Assembly: GCF_019320115.1 (NCBI RefSeq)
Contig: NC_089585.1
Coordinates: 144,353,769 to 144,417,768 of the forward strand
Length of the DNA stretch: 64,000 bases
Direction: 5' to 3'
Origin: Miscanthus floridulus
Lineage: Eukaryota > Streptophyta > Magnoliopsida > Poales > Poaceae
Shown piece after piece: positions 56,756 to 64,000 of this stretch. Under the pieces are notes generated by a model, which saw only the letters and a program-made list of their open reading frames with translations, made no database searches and was not told where the DNA came from. Position 1 is the first letter of the stretch; each line of letters begins with the position of its first letter. The position numbers and the translations under genes were made by a program.

Positions 56756-56920
56756 CATTTTTTTTAGGGTCGGCCGGGGTGGGCACTTCTTTTCCGCGAA
56801 AGGAAGAGAGGCAGGAAAGGTATCAAACGTGCCCGCGAGGCCTAAAACCCTACACAAAATCTCTCCCCCACCGTCACTGGACGGCGGCCCTCTTCGCCGA
56901 CCAAAAACGCCGGCGCGGCT

Positions 56921-59900
56921 ATGCGCCCCTTCCACCCTCCCCGCCCCAACCTCAACCAACACCACCGCGCACGGCCCGGCGGCGACCCGGGCCGGCCTCA
57001 CCTTCCCGGTACCCACATGCACCCCGCCTTCCCGCCGCCTGTCCCCAACCTCGCCGCCGCCGCCAACCCCATGGCTGCAGCGGCGGCGGCCAACCCTTTT
57101 CTGGCGCTGCAGCTCCTCGGCCAGGCCCAGCACCTCCAGAATCTCGGTTTCCTCGCCGCCGCCGCGCTCCAGCAGCAGCAGCAGGCGCCGTTCTTTCCCG
57201 GAGGGTTCCCGGCGAACCCCAATCAGTTTGCGCCCTTCGCGGGCGGCCCGCCGCCTGCCGGTTTCAATGGCGGCGGGGCCTTTCGGCCTGGCGGTCCTGG
57301 GTTTTGTGGCCCGCGGCCACCCAGTCCCATGATGAGCCATGCGGGGAACGGTCCCAACAACAACAACAGCGCTGGAAGCGGGGGATCGTCGAGGCCGATT
57401 CTTAACGTTGGGAGGAAGGACCACAACAGCAAAGCTGGCAGCGGTGGCACGCCGGGGCCGATTATCGACGTTGGGAGGAAGGACCAGAATAGCAGTGCTG
57501 GCGGCAACGGCGAGGTGATTGAATCATGTGCCGTTATTTGTTGAAATTGATCTATGGGTATGAACTAACACTAGGCATTTGCATTGGCATAGCTTTCTCT
57601 TCTGCAGACCTTTTCATGGATATTCGTAGGAGATGATATTAAGATGGCCACTCCATATGCTTAAGATTCCAATCAGTGTGCTGGATTCCAAGCATGATTG
57701 TCAGTAGAGATAAACCACGCTGTATTGCAATCAAACAATAAATGTTTAACCTAACATTGCTGAGTCACCTGATCTCCCATCGACGTTTCCACCATATGGC
57801 CCTATGAGCAAGGCTAACTTTATTCTTGATGCCCTTTGTTCATTTCCACATTGGTGGTTTGAACCTTTTGGTGGTCTAGTTCTATTCCTCTTATGCTCTA
57901 TAACTTTTCTTAGATTGGTTCCTTATTTCTTTTAAGTGTTTGTATTGTATCATCTTATGTTATTGCCATCTGTTAATGATTGTGTAGATAAGTTTAACAT
58001 CATCAGCTGTAACCTATTCTGTTTAGATTATTGCGTTTCAGTGACATTTTTCCCCCATTAATTAAAGAATGCATTGACTCATTTAATTTCTGATTTGTTG
58101 AATACAACAGGTGTATCACTTTGAGAATAAAGCAGCTGGCAGCATATCTAATTTTGCCTCTGAAAGTGGGAACAAAATAACAGATCAGAAATCAGGATTT
58201 AGCACTGGAAGAGATGGTAGAGGTGGCAGGCAATTTGGTGCATTTAGAGGGAGGGGCAGAGGAAGGCACCCTAATCAAAGTCATGGAAGAGGTAGTGTGA
58301 TCTATGACATGCTGTTAACCATACATATTAATTCTTTTCACCTCTTGCTTTTGAACATTCATACACTCTAAGATTGCAAAATTAAACAATGACTACCTTC
58401 TCTCCGTATTCAAGGAGCTGGGATCGTATGTTTTGGACTGAAGCTATGCTAAATGTTAATCATCAAGCTGGAGCGTCTTTCATCATTGCAAGTCTGCAAT
58501 GCATTCTTTTTCGAACAATATGTAAAACTAGCCTTCACATCCACTTAACCTTGAATCTTTTTGTGGGAAAATATCTTTCTAAGCTCCATTTTACTTGTAC
58601 CTCTCCAAAATCTGCCACTGTTGTTTCATCATCTATCATATTGAATAATATCTCTCCAACTAACTGACATGATTATTTCATACTTTATCAGGAAGCAACA
58701 ACTTGGGAGAAATAAAATCAAACTTCATGGGCCACAAAAGTTCAGCATCAGGACATTGCAGTGATATTCCAGCTCCAGCATCTGGAGGACGACGAAAGTA
58801 TGACTTACCAAATGGTGTATTTTACTGTTAATATCATTGCTATTACTAATAAGCCGGCTACACGTGTCTCATTGAGAAGAACCAGATTAAGTGTTAGCGA
58901 TGTCGGCATCTCTTCTAGTCTGTTTGGAGTTATAATGACCTCAGACCTTTTTATTATGCATTTTACCAAATTTTCGTGTTAAGTACTCCCTCCAGTCACA
59001 AAAGCTTGTCGTTGCGGACAAGATTTGGTCTAACTTGAAAACTACAAACATCAATAACTATTACATTATTTAGTTTGGACACATGTAATTTATATGTGTA
59101 TATTTGTATTCAGAATACTTGCAAAACCTCTTAAATTTTGAGGATTTTAAGAATATTATTCTAGAAGAAATTAGTGGTCAAGGATATGCATGGAAGACCA
59201 TTCAAAGTCAAATGTGTCAGGTAGTTTTGACCGGAGGTAGTACTTAGGTAACTTGGATACAGCGTCCACTGCTCAGTTAGTATGCTTATGTTGCCATCAA
59301 ACCCTCAGAAGTTCATATGCCTTTATATTTTTTAGAATAGTTGAAGCACATGCTTCTCTGGTGAATTTTTTAATGCCTTATTAATGTCTAGAAACAGGTT
59401 GATATGCTAGGACAGCACATTGAACAAGAGAGCCTCAACTTTTTAATGCCTTATTAATGTCTAGAAACAGGTTGATATGCTAGGACAGCACATTGAACAA
59501 GAGAGCCTCAACTTCATATTATTTTTTTCTGCATTCACTTTCTATTGGTGCATTTTTATTTGTGTCTTTGAAGTTTATCTGCCTAGCCTCCCGTTCTTTA
59601 TTGCTGTACAAACACAAATTAATCATTGGGTTACAGATTCCTATTTCTTATGGAAAACATGTACTTGCAGGCCCCCTCCAATAATTTATGACGCAAATGA
59701 AGTTAAACGATGGGTAGAGGCACGAAAGAAGAACTACCCTACAAGTGTCAACGTAAATAAGGTCCATGTTTGCACCATCCTTTCACTAGGCCTGACCAAC
59801 TTCATGTCTGCATGAAAGGAACATTTACTGACCAGCTGCTTATATACTAAAAAATGCAGAAGTTGTCTGAGATAAAGTCAGATGATGAAAACAAGGACAA

Positions 59901-61004
59901 AGATGCCCAGCTACGACGTCAGGTTATCCTATTGTTATTATTAATTTATGATCATGATGTACCTTCTCATTTTTAAAGGAAAATGGAATTGGTTTGGCTT
60001 TAAATGATTTCTAATTACTCCCTCTCCAGTCACAAATAAGTGATGTTTTGGGGTTCCAAGTGTTTGCATACTATTTCTTATGTGTTGAGTTTGGATATTC
60101 GAAAATGATTTGGGTAGATTTGTCTTGAAATGTTTTGTAAAACATTTTGTAGCAGAAGGTACTAGTCAAAGTTGTGTTTTGAAGACTGTCTCGATGTCCA
60201 AAATGTTACTTGTTTGTGACTGGAGGGAGTATAAGTGCTGTCCACAGCATTCAAGTAGTGGGCACATAAATGTTGATGATATTATTTCAATAAGGAAATG
60301 TATGTTGGTCTGGCTCTTAGATGCTACTGTTTTATTTGGTGCAGGAGCTGAAGGAAGTCCTAGCAAAGCAGCAAGAACTGGGTTTTGACCTACCTGAGCT
60401 ACCACCTGGCTATCTATCAGACACTGGGGATCAATGCATCGAAAATAAAAATAGTAGGAAAACTCAATGCAGGGATTCCCATTTTGGAAATCGTTTCAAT
60501 AATAACAAAAGACCAAGGTATGAGCGTGGAGGTTTTCAGTCTAAAAGATCTAAGGTATGGAACCGTACTCCTCGCGCTGATGATGCAATGGCCAAGAGCA
60601 GAGAACCAACCCTCCTGCAGAAGCTTCTTAGTTCTGATATCAAGAGGGATAGACGTAGACTTCTCCAGGTGTTCAAATTCATGACCTTGAACAATTTCTT
60701 TAAGGACTGGCCTAATAAGCCTCTACAGTTTCCTAGTGTTAAGGTGAATCAGATTGAAATAGGAAGTAATATTGGTACAGACGACTTGGAGAATGCCGAG
60801 ATGGCCAACGGCAGCATCCTTGGTGTAAACGAAAATGGTGATTGGAAAGAGTTGTGCTCGATTGATGAAGAAGATACTGATAGTGCCAACCACAACGATG
60901 AAGACGACGGTGGTGTCAGTGCTGACAGCAGCATTGAGGACGGGCTCGAGGAGGATGCGTACGAAGAGCAATTTAATGAGCCTGAAGATGATACCGCAGT
61001 CTGA
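56921..61004 (+). CDS. NUFIP1-like: NUFIP1-like protein, probable box C/D snoRNP assembly factor
   Basis: Six coding exons: 56921-57514, 58111-58291, 58692-58797, 59671-59761, 59860-59922 and 60345-61004. All introns are GT-AG with matching phases. The predicted protein has 564 residues. Residues 1-198 are P/A/G/N-rich and disordered, with a Q run near 85-90 and two copies of a (N/D)VGRKD(H/Q)NS unit. An RGRGRGR segment lies at about 243-250. Residues 295-324 (PPPIIYDANEVKRWVEARKK, then NYPTSVNVNK) are the NUFIP1 conserved domain. A charged helix and ELPPGYLSDT follow, then a basic region with LLQKLLSSDIKRDRRRLLQV (about 430-450) and a strongly acidic C-terminus. In the family, NUFIP binds snoRNP proteins and assembly chaperones in the nucleus. 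The ATG chosen is the first in the long GC-rich exon. No upstream TATA box was seen. Confidence 0.88.
58986..59240. mobile_element. Stowaway MITE in intron 3 of the NUFIP1-like gene
   Basis: CTCCCTCCAGTCACAAA at the left and TTTTGACCGGAGGTAG at the right, flanked by TA on both sides (58984-58985 and 59241-59242). Confidence 0.8.
59366..59512 (+). repeat. 73-bp tandem duplication in intron 3
   Basis: The unit TTTTTAATGCCTTATTAATG...GAGAGCCTCAAC occurs twice, 73 bp apart and near identical, directly before exon 4. Confidence 0.9.
60018..60229. mobile_element. Stowaway MITE in intron 5 of the NUFIP1-like gene
   Basis: CTCCCTCTCCAGTCACAAA and TTTGTGACTGGAGGGAG form inverted ends, flanked by TA at 60016-60017 and 60230-60231. 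It has the same end type as the intron 3 element. Confidence 0.82.
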
Positions 61005-61047
61005 AAATTTGACTGAACCGGGTATCCAAATTTAAAAGACAAAGCGC

Positions 61048-61263
61048 TTCTCCTTCTGTAAAGTTTACTTTGCACAACACATTCTATAGCTCTTCGCATA
61101 TTCCAGGAGAGGTCTGGTGTTTAAAGAAACTTTGTTGTAGTTGAATTGTTATGCTACCTCCTCCTGTAAAGTTTACTTTGCACAACACATACTATAGCTC
61201 TTCGCATATTCCAGGAGAGGTCTGGTGTTTAAAGAAACTTTGTTGTAGTTGAATTGTTATGTT
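61048..61263 (+). repeat. 108-bp tandem duplication in the 3' UTR of the NUFIP1-like gene
   Basis: Two copies of CTGTAAAGTTTACTTTGCAC...GAATTGTTATG(C/T)TACC, offset by 108 bp and differing at a few bases. No clear AATAAA was found nearby. Confidence 0.9.
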
Positions 61264-61288
61264 ACCTTCCGGGAATATATATACATTA

Positions 61289-61430
61289 CGGGTGTGTTTG
61301 GTTTGAGGAATGAGGTGGTCCATCTTCTTATTCCTTACTTTTTTATTTGGTTTGTGGAGTGAAATGAGTTGATCGTCATCTTATTCCTCACAAGCTAATA
61401 ATTGTATATGCATGATGAATGAGTTGATTT
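61289..61430. mobile_element. MITE-like sequence beginning GGGTGTGTTTGG
   Basis: GGGTGTGTTTGGTTTGAGGAATGAGG is the usual left end of a widespread grass MITE group. The right end is not clear, so it may be truncated. Confidence 0.45.
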
Positions 61431-61803
61431 CACGATGCAATCACCATACTATACATTTCTCGATGCGTGGACGTGCTCTTTGTCCGTTCCTTAATGTACA
61501 AAACACAGCAGCATGCTCTAATGCTCTGGCCGTCGTTCCTCGCAGGATGCAGTCTCGCAGATGTGAACTCATTTTGCGCAAAGAGGAGTTACAACTTAGA
61601 GGACTACATCTTCAGGACCAGAAGGACACTCACTAGAACTGCTCAACAACCATCCATGTAGAAGCTCCAAAGCAAATGCCGTGTTCAAACTCAGTAAAAT
61701 CTGTAGTAAAAAGGGAAAACTACATAAGCTTGTTCACCGGAGACAACTCAACAATAGGTTTGAAACACAATTCATCTTATGCTAAGCCCTGACATACAAA
61801 TCT
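61431..61803. other. Intergenic sequence
   Basis: Nothing recognised. The short frame at 61412-61636 has no family features. Confidence 0.4.
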
Positions 61804-61926
61804 AAGGGCCTCTTTTGTACACGGGGAAAAATCCGGTTCATGTGTTTTTCATGTGAAATTGAACTGATTTCTATTAAATTCATGAATGGGTCATGTAAAA
61901 TTCCTGTGTTCCAAATAAAAGGCTCT
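61804..61926. mobile_element. Short hAT-like MITE
   Basis: AAGGGCCTCTTTTGTACACGG at the left and TGTTCCAAATAAAAGGCTCT at the right are imperfect inverted ends around about 120 bp of non-coding sequence. Confidence 0.55.
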
Positions 61927-62095
61927 AAACGGATTGAAAAGGTACTAGCATCGATCCTTGCTTTGCTGCTCCGAAATGCAACGTGGCACACATACACAAG
62001 CATGATCAGAGAAGAGGCTCAGAGCCATATTGTTCGCTCAACGCCGGACGCTATTGGCACTGTGGCGTGGTGTAAGACATGCCATGCCGAGTGCT

Positions 62096-62385
62096 GACTG
62101 TCTCCGACCACCCTTACTTAAAATAGAAGACCAATTTTACGTTTAAATAGTACTACAAGCAAAGAGTTTAATATCTATTTTTTTGTCTTCTCTAACAACA
62201 AGACATAAAAGAAAATCTTTTCTGTAAATGGATCTCCAGAAAAAAGATACTCAGATTTGAATTATACATCTTCTAACATTCAAAATGAGTCTTCCATATA
62301 GGTACTCTGTTAGAGAATATAGTTATTACGTTGAAGATCCATTTTAGATTTGGATCTCCTAACGGATATCCCGTTGAAAACAGCC
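62096..62385. mobile_element. Tourist/Harbinger-like MITE, degraded
   Basis: GACTGTCTCCGAC at the left matches the MITE end at 56391. The right end GTTGAAAACAGCC is a decayed inverted copy. No TSD could be confirmed. Confidence 0.45.
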
Positions 62386-62509
62386 TTACTCCGTATTCAC
62401 CCTCTCGAGGACGGCGCTTGAATGTCGGAAGAGGAGCTCAAATTTCTAGCCCGATCCCTCTCATGGCCTCAACTGATTTTCGGAGCACACTAAAGGCGAC
62501 GCACACTTG

Positions 62510-62825
62510 ATACAGCCAGTAGTTAATCTAGGAGCTAAAGTTTATGGTGTCATATAAGAATGTTCGGATAGTAATAATAAAATAAATTATATAATTCTTC
62601 AGTAATCTGCGAGACGAATTTATTAAGCTTAATTAATCCGCCGTTAGCATATATTTACTGTAGCACCACATTATCAAATCATGGACTGATTAGGCTTAAA
62701 AATTCATCTCGTAAATTAGTCACAATCTGTGTATTTAGTTTCGTAATTAGTCTACGTTTAATACTCCATATGTATGTCAAACATTTGAGACGAGCCCCGT
62801 TCGCGTGCCCTTAAACCCGACTTCA
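62510..62825. mobile_element. Degenerate hAT-type MITE related to 14476-14772
   Basis: Read on the minus strand, it shares GGAGTATTAAA, GACTAAT, CATGATTTG, TGCTACAGTAA, GGATTAATTA and TTCGTCTCGC in the same order with the MITE at 14476. The terminal repeats have diverged. Confidence 0.65.
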
Positions 62826-62914
62826 TCCGCTTCTTTTTTTCATCTGAAACGATGTTTTTCTTTCACAAATTTCTTCAGATTCATCTAGCCAACGGGGCCG
62901 AGGAAACGAACAAG

Positions 62915-63421
62915 GAGCAATTTCTTATTTGGCCCTGGTTTAAAGTTATCCTTCTTTCTTGGTCCTGAAACAAAATTTCTTACCTATTTGGCCTCACTCG
63001 AAGTTTCATTTTCCAATCTGGCCTTACCGTCATCTCTCGCCTCTAACACCGTTAAGTGGCACACGAAAAGACCAAACTGCCACTGAGACATTATGAGAAA
63101 CCAAAGGTCACCCAGGCAGCATAACAACATAATTTTGAGCACTTTGAATCCAATTTTCATAACATAAAAATTTGTGTTATGAAAATTGGATTCAAAGTGC
63201 TCAAAATTATGTTTTTATGCTGCCTGGGTGACCTTTGGTTTCTCATAATGTCTCAGGGGTAGTTTGGTCTTTTCGTGTGCCACTTAACGGTGTTAGAGGC
63301 GGGAGATGACGGTAAGACCAAATTGAAAAACGAAACTTCGAGGGAGGCCAAATAGATAAGAAATTTTGTTTCAGGGCCAATAAAGACAACTTTAAACCAG
63401 CACCGAATAATAAAATTTCTC
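62915..63421. mobile_element. Mutator-type foldback element with long inverted arms and 11-bp TSD
   Basis: 507 bp built of two arms of about 245 bp that are near-complementary around an axis near 63170. It is flanked by exact copies of AAACGAACAAG (62904-62914 and 63422-63432). A transcript would fold into a long hairpin. No coding capacity. Confidence 0.88.
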
Positions 63422-63432
63422 AAACGAACAAG

Positions 63433-64000
63433 GCCGAGGCTCATCGGCCATCGCTGTGCTGTGCGCGAGCAAGCAGCCATGCCTGGAGCGTGCTGTGGTC
63501 TCTGGTCTAGTGGTCTCCGCACTGGGGCCGCCGCATTGATGCGGCATTCAAGTCGGGTGCGAGCGCTGCCCGCACGCACATGGCACCGGCGCCCGCTCCG
63601 GCTCCGGTTCCGTCTCGGTCCGGTTTCCCAGCGCGCTGCTGCCGGCTGCCGCAACGCCCCGGCCTACAGGGGCAGCCGCATTCATATCCGCATTCATTCG
63701 CGCGCAGGGGCAGCGGCCGGGTGGCTAGCGACCGCCGACGACCAGCGAGCGGCGGCTTCCACAGTTGCACTGCAGTGGCAGATGGGAGATGGATGGGCCT
63801 GGACCGATCGCGATCGCGGATCGCGGGGGACCCGGCCGCGCGGGCAGTTTTGCTGTGATTCTCACCGGCTCCTATGAACTACTGCACGTAACCTGGCAAC
63901 GTTTCTCGTGTAGAAAATCGCCCCGGCCAGGAACACTCTTGGTTTGGAGGGGAGTGGCAGTCGTAGTGAGTAGCGACACCAGTTGCTTTGGTTAGCTCGC
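63433..64000. other. GC-rich sequence at the window end
   Basis: High GC with overlapping frames on both strands, none with a recognisable domain or codon pattern. It could be the 5' region of a gene continuing beyond the window or another captured fragment. Confidence 0.3.

Noticed and set aside
63461..63877. 138-codon frame at the window end as a gene
   Set aside because: High-GC sequence with open frames on both strands and no recognisable motif.

Overview
This is a plant nuclear window, almost certainly from a grass. The evidence is a GC-rich first exon in a gene with GT-AG introns, Stowaway, Tourist and hAT-like MITEs of grass type, and several Sirevirus-like Ty1/copia families. Tribe Andropogoneae (sorghum, sugarcane, Miscanthus type) is my guess and is not proven. 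Two host genes frame the window. Most of the rest is retrotransposon.

Layout: (1) 1-2033 holds the last three coding exons and the 3' region of an unidentified + strand gene. (2) 2410-13708 is a complete, young-looking copia element (element 1, TSD CAACC) with 2.3 kb LTRs, a 664-residue Gag and a decayed third ORF but no pol; it is inserted in a Mutator-like remnant (about 2034-14160). (3) 14476-14772 is a hAT-type MITE. (4) 15352-54950 is one old copia element (element 3, TSD ACGAG/ATGAG) swollen by nested insertions. A complete minus-strand Sirevirus-like element with gag, pol and ORF3 (element 2, 15934-28165, TSD CGTTG) sits in its 5' LTR. A sister copy (element 4) sits in its pol and carries a solo LTR (35591-37396). 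Then come three truncated pieces: a gypsy-like LTR/leader (39725-43009), an inverted fragment of the element 1 family (43010-44954) and a Tat-lineage Ty3/gypsy element (about 44955-52918). The right half of the 3' LTR follows, interrupted by a truncated gypsy copy. (5) 55256-56755 is a Mutator-like element with a Pack-MULE look, ending 165 bp before a start codon. (6) 56921-61004 is a six-exon NUFIP1-like gene (predicted 564 residues), a likely box C/D snoRNP assembly factor, with MITEs in two introns and a short tandem duplication in one intron and in the 3' UTR. (7) 61290-63421 holds MITEs and a 507-bp Mutator-type foldback with an 11-bp TSD.

The most striking signal is a set of short palindromes that differ between copia families but are deployed in the same way. 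Element 1 uses ATACCGGACGTGTCCGGTAT in pairs 21-22 bp apart, plus three tetrads of GTCGGGAGTTCCGAC with an exact 19-16-19 bp spacing. Element 2 uses AGGGCGGCACTGCCGCCCT. Elements 3 and 4 use degenerate GACCGG...CCGGTC units. In each family a palindrome lies just upstream of the LTR TATA box, and in elements 1 and 2 copies also sit in frame inside coding regions. I read this as an element-encoded cis-regulatory or protein-binding array. The function is inferred.
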